A stretch of DNA of 64,000 bases from Tetraselmis striata (lineage: Eukaryota > Chlorophyta > Chlorodendrophyceae > Chlorodendrales > Chlorodendraceae), in contig VCJN01001167.1 in NCBI GenBank assembly GCA_006384855.1, positions 37,175-101,174 on the forward strand. The letters run 5' to 3'. Positions 34,206-45,176 of the stretch are shown piece by piece (position 1 is the first letter of the stretch; each line of letters opens with the position of its first letter). The notes under the pieces are model-generated. The model was not told where the DNA came from. It saw nothing but the letters and a program-made list of their open reading frames with translations, and made no database searches. The translations under genes and the position numbers were made by a program.

Positions 34206-36290
34206 TGTCCCGCCACCGTGTATCAGGTTTTAAGATCCACTTGACGTAAAGTTCCACACCAATTTGGACACCACACGCAACACGTACAGACGTCAGATTT
34301 CGACTAGTATTTCTAACAACTCAAAAACTGCCCTATATGACCTCGGACGACCGTGGCGTTCCTAAGCAAAATTGTAGCCCTGCTTGCGTAAATTTTATTG
34401 ATATATGTATGAAACCTTCTGACGTTTCCTCGCAACGCACTAAGCGATACCGCGAGTTTGAGAGATGCAAAACCACCGCCCTGCACCGGAGTCTCGATGG
34501 TATCACACCACATTGTGCACGGGCGCACACCACGACCGCCCCACCTCACCTAAAAATACCCTAGCCTCTTTGATGACATATTTCCTCACACACTCATGGC
34601 CATCCAACCATGCAATCGTCTATGCATGCGCGGCGGGACGTGCGGGGCACCAACCCCCGTTGTAGTTGTGGGGGCACTGGAAAGGCTCAATGTGGCGCAC
34701 GTGCCACTCATGCATGACACTTGTTAGGGCCAAAGAGTTTGCTTACCTCCTATGGTGATAAAGGCTGAACATAAATGTGCAACATTCCAGGACTTCAGGT
34801 CATAAACCCTATACTTAGCTGCCCTACTATTCTTAAACTCGGATTCGGCGAGAAAGGGGCCTAGGACTTATATGGAGGGGTGTAGTAGTAGTTGTTTTTC
34901 CCCCGGGACATGACTTGCGCTAGGAGCGCCTCGTGCGGGATAATGCTGCGAGCTGCTTTTATACAGCGGCTTGCTATGTTGATATTTTAGTACGACAGCT
35001 CCTGCTAGCGGTGAACGTGTTACTAGTCTTTTGTATGTACACCCCCCACAAAAGTCTTGCCCCCCCCCCCTAATTCACACAACACGTGGGAATTCAGTGT
35101 TGCGCAGATAAACGGCAATATTGTTGGATGCCGTTCAACCAACCGCAGGTACACTCAATAGCCACTGGGTGCATCGTCTTAAATTGGTAAATGTCGGTTA
35201 TTTTGGCGCGGAGATGTGTCTGATAAAGTGGTAGAGTAGTTGCAACAGCGCCCCATTTTAGCATTGTAAGCGGGTTCGGACCAGATGAATAAAGTAAAGG
35301 TGCGATTGTTTTCCAAATTCGCCGACATAGTGGCGTCATGCGACCACTCCGTTCTTTTTTGTCTGAGTGAAAATGAGTCTCTGCGCGAGAGGGTACATGA
35401 ATCTGAGCGCCGTCAGTGTTGGAAAAAATGTAGCAATTACAATTTTGGAGTAGGTGTGCCAAGAGGCATATCTACTTCGTGAAACGGTGTCGGATTGAGG
35501 CGAACTAGGTCGCGTTGGCAAGCGCGTGGCGAAAGCGCTTCCATGTAAGTCGGGGGACAACTTATATCGCCCGGATTCTCATCCTTAGAATTTGCCATTT
35601 GCTAACGTGTAAAGGGCATGCGAGCCAAAAAAACATGTTTTCAAACTTTGGAGCTCAATGCCAGGCTCCGTACCGGGCACCTAGGTGCAACCCATAGTAC
35701 CTTAGACTCGAGCCCACTAAAGGTCTCAACAACTCTTCATTATGACGTTTCCCCGAATTAGCGGACATGTTTGCTTGGAAATGTCTGCGATTTCGCAGTA
35801 ACCGGTGCTTTGGCGCAATGCATGTCTTTCCTCCCACACCCCCGCGCTGCGTCGTGGCAGCAGTGCATCGGAAGGACTTCGATATGGCCTATCCACATGG
35901 TGAAGCTTGGGCCATGTTGCGCGTCGTGTGTTATGCTACAAATGGACTGCAATGTTAGGCCCTTTCGAGCACTGACAAAACTACATGCGTAGGGGCGCGT
36001 GCAGCTGCGATGCCACGTCATCACTCAAATGGCACGACACTCCCACAAATTCATTCATTTACGATCATACTATACGTGCGTAAAAGCTTTGGGCATTCGC
36101 AACCCCATGAAGCTGAAGCGGGTGCAATCGCATTATGCAATTTTCTGCTTACATAAAAGCGGGATTGTTTTTTCACTGTGAGCGGAAAAAGAGCGCTGCA
36201 GAAAAATGATGCATCAGCGCGACGTTTCGGAGGGTGCGCTGCAACCAACTCAAGGTCATAGAACCTAAGCTTCGGCATAAGTAAAAGACT
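34206..36290. other. Probable decayed mobile DNA; no family recognised
   Basis: Lower GC than the gene regions, with several short frames of plausible protein composition (for example minus 35462-35094 and 36024-35758, plus 35999-36181) but none with a known motif. Nothing here can be annotated as a gene. Confidence 0.3.
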
Positions 36291-36654
36291 ATACGTGGTT
36301 TTGGTTATATGCTAGTGCGCAGCGATGCGCCCACATGCAAATTTGTGTAGGAGTAATTTTTTATCGGAGAGTGTAGTCGCTACTAGTAGTAGCGCGGGCG
36401 GCGGCGATAGTGCCACTCATACGCAAATAATGATCTCGACGAAGATAATGCTGATGGAACGACGACATATCCAATTTAGGTAGAGATATAGATATAGAGA
36501 ACATAATACTACAGTATATATGTTTATCAATTCCCCTACCTCTTTTCCCCTACCTCTTGGGTTGAGCGGAGGAAAAGGAGAGCCGCGTCCGAAATCGCGT
36601 GGAATACGAGAGAATCGATACCGGTTGCAATACGGTTTTATCACGGATTTTTAG

Positions 36655-36694
36655 GCGTCCGTCCTCCGTCCTCCGTCCTCCGTCCTCCGTCCTC
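36655..36694. repeat. Heptanucleotide repeat (CCTCCGT)n, about 5 copies
   Basis: Five consecutive GTCCTCC units. Immediately around it, from 36291 to 37500, I see no gene. A GC-rich island at 36960-37160 contains short palindromes such as CGTCCGTCGACGGACG and is open on both strands, but has no recognisable product. Confidence 0.85.
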
Positions 36695-37504
36695 CAGTGC
36701 TGCGTCTTCGTGAATGAACCGTCATACGTTCAGTGTTCGCTCGTTTGATTTCTAGGCACTGGTCCGAAGACGGCAAGATTCTGAATGGATGCGCGTGTAT
36801 TCTAGCCCAGGCACGTCATATATTCGTCTGAAACGCCAAAATAACGCGGTACCGCAGCGCGTTTCTACTGCTGAATCAGCAAGCGAGACTCGCCCTCTAT
36901 ATTTATACAGCGACTATATACACGGTGGTCCGAGGATATGCTGTAACATGATGGTGTAAAAAGGGGTCGCCGCGGTGCGGGGGCAGTCCGCCGACCCGGG
37001 GCCCGGCGTCCGTCGACGGACGGGCGACGGTCGAACGGCGGCCTCCGGCGTCCGGTGCCGGTACAGGCGGCGGGCGTGGCGATTCGCGCCGTGCCCGCCC
37101 CGTAGACCTGACGACCGGCCCGACCTGCGCGGCCTCGTGCGGTATGCGGGCCGCCTGTAGGCGGCTTGTACTGTATTGCTGATCTTGTAGTGCTGTTTTT
37201 TTTTTTTTTTGGGGTAGTACAACTTTTAGCGGTGGGTTGGGTACCGGCCTTTTTGTAATGCACACCAGTAGTCAGCGGCCCGCTTTTACGCGGCTTGCAG
37301 ATTTCATCTGTTTTACAAAATAATACGTCTCTTTTGAAAAATATAAATTACTGACAAATCTGACGCTAAAAGCATTATTACCCGGAAACAACAGTATTAC
37401 AAGATCAACACTGCAAGCCGGCTAAAAGCGGCCCGCATCCCGCACCAGGCTCAACCCAAGAGGTAGGGGCACCTCCACAAATCCCCGGCGCGAAGCGCCG
37501 CTTA

Positions 37505-37519
37505 GTACATATGCATATA

Positions 37520-37580
<61 letters not shown>
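37505..37580. repeat. (TA)n microsatellite
   Basis: About 76 bp of nearly pure TA. A (GAT)n-like stretch follows at about 37736-37790. No gene is seen between 37580 and 38198. Confidence 0.9.
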
Positions 37581-37584
<4 letters not shown>

Positions 37585-38198
37585 GATATCATCCGTTTAG
37601 AATGCATGTATTATATACGGTAAATCACTCCACCAGCCCGGCTACAGCCCCCCACAAAAGCCGGAAAGTGATGACCGCGCTCACGTGTGATACTATTAAA
37701 TAAGGATTGCTAAGGTAGCAAACAAGGTAAATTAAGATGATGATATGATATATGACATGATATGATGATGATGATGATGACGATGATGATGGTAACAATG
37801 ATAATAATAGTAGTAATGTAGACTGCAGTAATACAAGAATAAGAAGTGCACGAATTCATATTTATACTTAGTCAATTAGTAACATGACCATGTTGTATAA
37901 ATCATAATAATTTGCGTGAAAGCCTAAACAATGCGCGGAAGCGTCATCAACGGGCAGCTCATCAAGCTCAGGACACGCGTGACGATGTATCCCTTGCGAC
38001 AAACAGTGAGCGCGCAGCGTCGACCCCCCTTTCACTTTCTTCAACCTCCCACCTCAAACAAACATCCTAGCCTAGCCTTGTGACTACTATTCGGATTCAT
38101 GTTGGTGCAGCCGGCGGCGCTGCACGACTAAAGACAGCCGCCGCCACGCATTGCGGCGCTGTTGTTGGGTAGATAGCAGTTGGATTGGGAGCTACACC

Positions 38199-38792
38199 TG
38201 TGACAATTATACGAGTACGATATACTACGAGTTAGTACCTGTGTGTACTAGTACAATGTGTACCTGGGACTACGAGTATATGTACTGTATAATGCTGCCG
38301 TGTGGTAAGCGTTGTGTTGAACAATTGTTCTATGCTAAAAAACACTGTAGCCCCTCGCCGTTGCACCACCACTGCACACCCACCTTTGTTTGTCCCTGCG
38401 GTCTCTACCCTGTTGAGACTGTCGCACTGGTTGTGCTTCGGAGCCGGATTGATACCGCCTCAATTGTTACAAGGCGCCAGCATCCTGATGTAAGGTTCAC
38501 CAGTTCGAACCCCGCTGATGTCGAGAATTGAATTCTCGCAGGGGGGGGGGGGGGCGGAATGTAGTGTGACAATTATACGAGTACGATATACTACGAGTTA
38601 GTACCTGTGTGTACTAGTACAATGTGTACCTGGGACTACGAGTATATGTACTGTATAATGCTGCCGTGTGGTAAGCGTTGTGTTGAACAATTGTTCTATG
38701 CTAAAAAACACTGTAGCCCCTCGCCGTTGCACCACCACTGCACACCCACCTTTGTTTGTCCCTGCGGTCTCTACCCTGTTGAGACTGTCGCA
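38199..38792 (+). mobile_element. TRIM-type miniature LTR retrotransposon, 594 bp
   Basis: Two 228-bp direct repeats at 38199-38426 and 38565-38792 appear identical and start TGTGACAATTATACG and end GTCGCA. Only 138 bp separate them. After the first LTR comes a primer-binding-site-like TGGTTGTGCTTCGGAGCC. Before the second is a polypurine tract (G-run, then CGGAATGTAG). A possible target-site duplication ACACC borders the element if the LTR end is set one base earlier. There is no coding capacity. The LTR start, the polypurine tract and the U5-like part (AACAATTGTTCTAT..., CACCACCACTGCACAC) match the chromovirus remnant at 50.8-52.3 kb, so that family may have supplied its enzymes. Confidence 0.8.
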
Positions 38793-38839
38793 CACCCACC
38801 GAAAAAAACGGGGTACGCACGTACTCGCCCTCCCCCTTT

Positions 38840-39068
38840 TCGCTCTCGTGTCGTGTCGTGTCGTGTCGTGTCGTGTCGTGTCGTGTCGTGTCGTGTCGTG
38901 TCGTGTCGTGTCGTGTCGTGTCGTGTCGTGTCGTGTCGTGTCGTGTCGTGTCGTGTCGTGTCGTGTCATGTCACGTCGTGTCGTGTCATGTCGCGTCGGG
39001 TCGGGTCGGGTCGGGTCGGCGGGTCGGCGGGTCGCGTCGTCTCGTGTCGTGTCGTGTCGTGTCGGGTC
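38840..39068. repeat. (TCGTG)n pentanucleotide array
   Basis: Near-perfect TCGTG repeats run from about 38847 to 38970, then degenerate into TCGGG and TCATG variants up to 39068. The array begins about 55 bp after the TRIM's second LTR. Open frames on both strands (SCRVV, RHDTT) are artefacts. Confidence 0.9.
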
Positions 39069-39069
39069 G

Positions 39070-40255
39070 TATCTCGCATAAAGCCGCCCCTTGTTTGAGG
39101 TTATGTGGCGTCGACGTCGACGTGACATCTTGTCCCCCGCTCCCCCCATATTTCACGGTTCCACTAACATCCGGCACCACAGCAACGCCACCAGTCGCTA
39201 TGCTTCCAGCCATTGATAGGTAATATGCGCTGACCCTGACCAGTAGCGCAAAGCATGCAGTCCCCTTGTTATTGCGCCCAATTCTGCGTGGGTTCAACAT
39301 CCTGCTCCTACCAACTCCTCATTCACGGACTTTACTTATACCTCATGACACACCGATGGAGTTGTGACACCTATCAATATTACAACCCTTAGTACCTACC
39401 GTACACCCAGACATACGTACGTTCATCTCATCTGCCTCGTCAGCCACTCGTTGTTGGTCACGGGGGACACAAACTACAGTTGTCAGAAAAATACCACCCC
39501 AAGATGATGCCGCCGCTGGTAGTACGATCGAATGAGCATGTAACTACAGCAATTTGAAGAAATTATGCATTGCAGTTATCAATTTTTTAATTCGGATCAG
39601 TTGTCGTCATCACAAGCTACTATCCGTTTCATGCTTTTTTAGTTAGCATGAAAAAGTACCGCAACCATACTTTGGGTTCGCAAGAATATTATCGTTGTTC
39701 ACCCCTAGCTGCAAAAGAGAGAAACCACAGATTTAAAATTAAATATATCGGAATACATCACGAATGTAACACAGATTATAGCACGTGATGCTTCAATCAC
39801 CGATCAACGTCGCACCCCCCGAGACTCGTTAGATTCACACAGCGGTGACATTGATTTAGTCGCTGCCACGGGTTTTTAGATGGGTCCCCTAAAATGGATG
39901 CCCGATGCCGTGAGCCGATAACGTATCCGGACCCGTATTCCAGCTTGGTGTCGGACCTGGATCGGAGCCGACATGCGTAGCAGAGCCGCAGCGAGCACGT
40001 TGGTCATGCAGCGAGCCGCCCTCATCGCCTTCCTCGCTGCGTGCTACCCACTGCAGGGACGCCGTCATCCGCCTCCCATCCAGCAATGGAGGAGACTCCG
40101 GTGCATTCAGTGCCCATGCGAGGCTGGAGCACTGCACCGTGAATGCGGTTGCTGGTTTGAGCCAGGTCATGCGCTGCTCGAGACCCGCCGCAATACACAT
40201 GTCCACAAAACCCGTAACCCTGGCCCAAATTGATACAATCAATCGACAATCTTTC
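39070..40255. other. No gene recognised
   Basis: Mixed-composition sequence. A segment at 39995-40085 (CGCCCTCATCGCCTTCCTCG ... CCACTGCAGGGACGCCGTCA) has a diverged copy at 40618-40690, and its inverse reappears in part at 40885-40960. Confidence 0.4.
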
Positions 40256-40289
40256 TTACTGGCCGAGTTTATCCCCCGTCCCCGAGACT

Positions 40290-40607
40290 ATGCCTATTGA
40301 CCTGCCCCTAGAGAGCGAGCTAACTCCTGAGAGCGCGGCCGAGCCCTTCGTGCTGGTGTTTGCGCATGACGAGGCCTCCCCGTCAAGCCCGTTGCCTGTC
40401 GAGTCGGCGCACTCGTTGCCTTCGCGCGAGATGCGTCGGTTCCGTCTAGCATATGCATGCTTTGCCATCCCAGCTGACACAACTGCTGTGAGAGGCAGCT
40501 AGCTCAACCCCCACCCCTCCCCCCCTCTGTCAATGTCTGTGCCCACGGGCTTCAGGTACCGGCCGTGGATGAAAAGCAACGCGAGTGGATATGCAGCCTT
40601 GCTGCAG
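40290..40607 (+). CDS. Candidate two-exon gene fragment, unrecognised
   Basis: An open frame from ATG 40290 (MPIDLPLESELTPESAAEPF ... FRLAYACFAIPADTTA) ends at a donor-like GCT|GTGAGA at 40488. After a 68-bp intron-like, pyrimidine-rich stretch ending GGCTTCAG, an in-phase 17-codon exon (VPAVDEKQREWICSLAA, 40557-40607) ends at GTGAGC. Phases agree. No downstream exon could be placed before the satellite, and no family is recognised. Chance or a gene relic is possible. Confidence 0.25.
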
Positions 40608-40967
40608 TGAGCACATTGGCCCCGCCCTCATCGCATGTCTGCCAGCATGCTGCCCACTGCAGCGAGGCCGTCATTCGCCTCACATCCCGCGATACCCTAG
40701 CCAGACCACAGCATTGGCTAGGAGCTACCATGCCGATTATATCTGTCGCATTGCAGGAAACCCCCATAGCAGAAGGGGGTACGGGGAGGGCGGGGGGAGA
40801 GGGGGATTGGATGGTTGTGATGGCTCCGTGTATGAGTGCGCTCCCAGGCGGAGGCCCTCCTTGATATCCTTCTACATACACATATATGATGCCGCCCTGC
40901 TGCAGTGGACAGCATACTGGAAGACAGGCGATGAGACCGGTTGGTGCGGCGCCAACGTGCCCATCAG

Positions 40968-42600
40968 TATCCCATCCCATCCCATCCCATCCCATCCCAT
41001 CCCATCCCAATCGTATCCCATCCCATCCCATCCCATCCCATCCATATCCCATCCCATCCCATCCCATCTGTATCCCATCCCATCCCATCCCATCCTATCC
41101 CATCCCATCCCATCCCATCCGTATCCCATCCGTATCCCATCCCATCCCATCCCGTCCCATCCCATCCGTATCCCATGATCCCATCCCATCCCATCCCATC
41201 CATATCCCATCCCATCCATATCCCATCCCATCTGTATCCCATCCCATCCCATCCCATCCCATCCGTATCCCATCCCATCCCATCCGTATCCCATCCCATC
41301 CCATCCCATCCCATCCCATCCCATCCGTATCCCATCCCATCCCATCCCATCCGTAGCCCATCTCATCCCATCCCGTCCCATCCCACCCCATCCGTATCCC
41401 ATCCCATCCCATCCGTATCCCATCCCATCCCATCCCATCCTGTCCCATCCCTATCCCATCCCATCCCATCCGTATCCCATCCCATCCCATCCGTATCCCA
41501 TCCTAACCCATCCCATCCGTATCCCATCCCATCCCATCCCATCCCATCCCATCCGTATCCCATCCCATCCCATCCCATCCCATCCCATCCGTATCCCATC
41601 CCATCCCATCCCATCCCGTCCCGTCCCATCCCATCCGTATCCCATCCCACATCCCGTCCCATCCCATCCCATCCCATCCGTATCCCATCCAAATCCCATC
41701 CCATCCGTATCCCATCCCATCCCATACCATCCGTATCCCATCCCATCCCATCCCATCCCACCCGTATCCCACCCCATCCCATCCCATCAGTTTCCCATCC
41801 CATCCCATCTCATCCGTATCCCATCGCATCCCATCCCATCCCATCCGTATCCCATCCCTATCCTATCCCATCCTATCCGCATCCCACCCATCCCATCCAT
41901 ATCCCATCCGTATCCCATCCCATCCGTATCCCATCTCATCCCATCCGTATCCCATCCCATCCCATCTGTATCCCATCCCATCCTATCCCGTCCCGTCCCA
42001 TCCCATCCGTATCCCATCCCATCCCATCCCATCCCATCCGTATCCCATCCCATCCCATTCCATCCATATCCAATCCCATCCGTATCCCATCTCAGCCCAT
42101 CCCGTTCCATCCCATCACATCTCATCCCATCCGTATCCCATTCCATCCCATCCGTATCCCATTCCATCCCATCACATCCCATCCGTACCCCATCCCATCC
42201 CGTCCCATCCGTATCCCATTCCATCACATCCCATCCCATCCGTACCACATCCCATCCCATCCTGTCCCATCCCATCCCATCCCATTCCATCCGTATCCCA
42301 TCCCATCCCATCCCATCCGTATCTCATCCCATCCCATCCCATCCCATCCCATCCCATCCATATCCCATCCCATCCCATCCCATCCCATCCCATCCGTATC
42401 CCATCCCATCCCATCCGTATCCCATCCCATCCCATCCCATCCCATCCGTATCCCATCCCATCCCATCCGTATCCCATCCCATCCCATCCCATCCGTATCC
42501 CATCCCATCCCATCCAAATCCCATCCCATCCGTATCACATCCATCCCATCCCATGCCATCCCATCCCATCCGTATCCCATCCCATCCCATCCCATCCACC
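40968..42600. repeat. (CCCAT)n satellite, about 1.6 kb
   Basis: A CCCAT pentamer array is punctuated by CCGTAT, CCATAT and CTGTAT variant steps, with occasional single-base changes. It produces stop-free frames longer than 600 codons on the plus strand (SHPIP repeats) and several on the minus strand (WDGMG repeats). These are not genes. The array ends about 160 bp downstream of the stop of the minus-strand kinase gene. Confidence 0.95.
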
Positions 42601-42707
42601 TATGCCCTGAACCGAAGCATAACCTTGGCCAGGGCCTACTTGGTCGATTAAAATCATCGAATAGCAAGAACGCCGGGCTCAACTGGGGGGTCCACCGGGG
42701 TGTGTTG

Positions 42708-42735
42708 CTTGGAGGGGGGGGGGGGGGGGGGGGGG
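42708..42735. repeat. Long G-run just 3' of the kinase gene
   Basis: A G tract on the plus strand (C on the gene's sense strand) lies about 30 bp beyond the kinase stop codon. Confidence 0.85.
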
Positions 42736-42762
42736 TTGTAATGGCTCCGCTTGTTAAAGCGC

Positions 42763-45176
42763 TCACAGGTGGAGGTCGTCCTCCATGTCCTCCGACACGC
42801 TGGCAAACTTGGAGTCGCGCCGCGCAGGGTTGGCGGCGGCCTGCTGCGCCTCCTGCCTGCGCCTGCGGCGCGGCGCAAAGTAGTCCACGCGCGCGGGGCG
42901 GCCCTGCAGGTTCTGCATGACGCTGTCCACCCACACGCTCACCTCGTCCGAGCTGGGGTCCGGCTCCAGCAGCACCGCCGCCATCTGCCGGCGCAGCGCG
43001 TCCTCCAGCTCGCCGCTCCCGATGGAGCGCCACACCAGCTTGGCCGTCTCCTCGCCGTTCTCGAAGAACGCCGGCTGCGCGCCCAGCACCTCCATCTTGC
43101 TCACGCCCATGCTCCACCAGTCCGCGGAGTAGTCGAGGTAGCGGCGCCCGGGGCCCAGGTTGACGGGCTGCCGGTACGTGATGGTGCTCACGAAGGTCAT
43201 GCCCTGCTCCTCCAGGTCCGCAGTGTCCCACACCAGGTCCGTGCTCTCCAGCGCGGAGCTCGCCTCGTCGCTTATGTTGGTGCGCGTGAGCATGCCCGCC
43301 ACGTCGATCAGCTTCACCGCGCCGCCCTCGAAGCACACCGCGTTGTCGGCCTTGATGTCGAGGTGCAGGACGCCGTGGCTGTGCAGCCACTTGACGCTGT
43401 CCTCCCAGGCCTGGATGGTGGTGGCAGCCGCGGCCAGGCCCGCCTCGCTGCCCTCGCTCAGCCGCGCCTTCACGTAGGTGCCCAGGTTCCAGCTGCCCCG
43501 CTCCATGATCAGCGCGCCGATGCGCTCCGGCTGCCCCTCGCCCAGCGACACGTCAAACTCGCAGTACGGCTCGATCAGGCGCACCACGTGCCGGTCGCTG
43601 CCCTCCAGCGTGTTCAGGTACGCCAGGCAGTCGCTTTCGCGCTTCAGCAGCGCCAGGTTCTCGCCCGCGTTGCCGCTCCAGCACCTGCCCCGGCGGGCGG
43701 GTCGGGGGCACGGCCATCGATGGGCGGGGTAAGGTTACATGCCCAGATACGTGCACATTAGCTGAAGAGTCTAAGGTTAAGGGTCTAATTAAAGGGTCTT
43801 AGAGCTCCTTGCTGGGGCTGTGGGCTGTGTTGGTGAGGTGCCACGCCTGGGGCGCTCACTGCCTAGCCCCTCGCCACAGTGCGGCGGATAGGCAATGGGT
43901 TCTCTAGCCCTATCTAATGGAAACTTTATAACCTCCTCTAGACTCAAAAAGAGGGGCACGAGCTTTATCAGCTTTATCAGAGGAACGCACGAAGCACGCT
44001 CCGAGAGGGGAACCGATGCGGCGGTGACTGGGCAGACAGCTGCAGGAAAGAGGTACGGGTAGACAGTCAGAGGGTGCAATGACGGAAAATGTCCATGCTG
44101 AGGTGGAGGACAGACGGAACTATGGATTGGCGAGCTCGGTAGAGCTCGGCCAGTGGACGACGCGACCGACAGCGGCCTGCACGATGGATACAAATCATCG
44201 GGCTGTGCGACGGCAGATATTTCGAGATACGGAGAAAACACAAACCCTGGCAATGTTGCCTGACAGCGATGAGCATCAATAGTTATACCCATCGGATCAC
44301 TTGCCGAGGGAGGACTGAACCTGCTGAATTGGTTGGCCCGCGGGTTCTCCGCTATTACCTATTACCCTCCGCCATACTAGTACGGCTGAACGGAAAAGAC
44401 GACTGCTTATTATGAGCCAGCACTAGTACCGGCACCTTCCGCGTACGAGTACGTTACTTCTGAGCTAGGCGCATCTCCGAGACAGGGAGGGGAGGGGAGG
44501 CCTACCGCCACGCGCGCTGCTGGCTGAACTTGACGATCACCTCGCCAAGCGCAAAGTGTTTCGCGGTGACAATCTCGCCGAAGCCGCTGGTCGCCACGAG
44601 CGACAACATCTCCAGCGGCTGCCCCAGCACGGCGCCCAGACGGTAAACCATTGCCGACAGCCGTGCGCGCGCCATCGCTGTCTCCAAATCGCTCAACTCG
44701 CCGCGCAGTTTTTCCGCGCCCGCCTCCGCCTCGGAGCGCCACGACGCGTAGCGCCGCCGCGCACGCACCGCCGCGCCGCGCAGCGCCGCCGCCTCTGCCT
44801 CCGCCGCTGCCAGCTCCCGCCGCAGCGCCGCCACCTGCTCCTCCCGCTCTGCCAGCAGCGCCTCCACCTCCGGCACCTCGCCTTCTTCGTCCTCAGCCTC
44901 CAGCCCGTTCAGCCACTCCTCCACACCGATCGCACCCGCCGGCGCGATTCCGTCTACTACCGCGCCCCCCACAGTAGCAGTCTCGGCCCCCGCTCCGTCC
45001 GATTCGTCCGCCGCCGCTGCCGCCACCAGTCTGCATCTGCTTCGGACCACACCGCGGTGTCGGCGGCTTGGTGGTGGCTGCGCCCCCCACGGCGAACTTC
45101 GCCGTTGCAGCCGACTAACGGGATATCCTGATGCCGACGGCGAAGCGCGCGGTAGCACGCAGCGGCCCGACGCCAT
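42763..45176 (-). CDS. Divergent protein kinase with coiled-coil N-terminus, 530 aa, 2 exons
   Basis: Exons 45176-44506 and 43684-42763 join as AWR|CWSGN in phase (CG|G), giving 1593 nt. The N-terminal about 65 residues are rich in Arg/Ser/Pro/Ala and could be an organelle-targeting peptide. Residues about 100-170 are a charged coiled coil. The kinase domain follows: a Gly loop TSGFGEIV (Gly198, Gly200), VIVKF (Lys216), the catalytic loop HLDIKADN (His331-Asn338), LIDVAG in place of DFG (Asp351), and DYSADWWSMGV for the F-helix Asp. Catalytic Lys, Asp, Asn and the metal-binding Asp are all present, so activity is plausible. The HRD Arg is Leu and the DFG Phe-Gly is Val-Ala, which sets it apart from common Ser/Thr kinases. 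A basic RRRRR stretch and acidic tail end the protein. The frame is open upstream to 45248 with an earlier Met. Confidence 0.8.

Noticed and set aside
36960-37160. Protein-coding gene in the GC island
   Set aside because: Open on several frames because of composition. No domain, start or splice evidence.
38607-39098. Plus-strand frame rich in SCRVV repeats
   Set aside because: Product of the TCGTG array fused to TRIM sequence.
40941-42920. 659-codon plus-strand open frame across the CCCAT array
   Set aside because: It is generated by the pentamer repeat, which lacks stops in all frames. No start context, domain or codon bias is present.
42224-43390. Long minus-strand frame merging kinase antisense-frame sequence with the satellite
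   Set aside because: It is out of frame with the kinase domain encoded at the same place and depends on satellite sequence.
42751-43761. 336-codon plus-strand frame opposite the kinase
   Set aside because: Antisense shadow. The minus-strand frame contains all kinase motifs.
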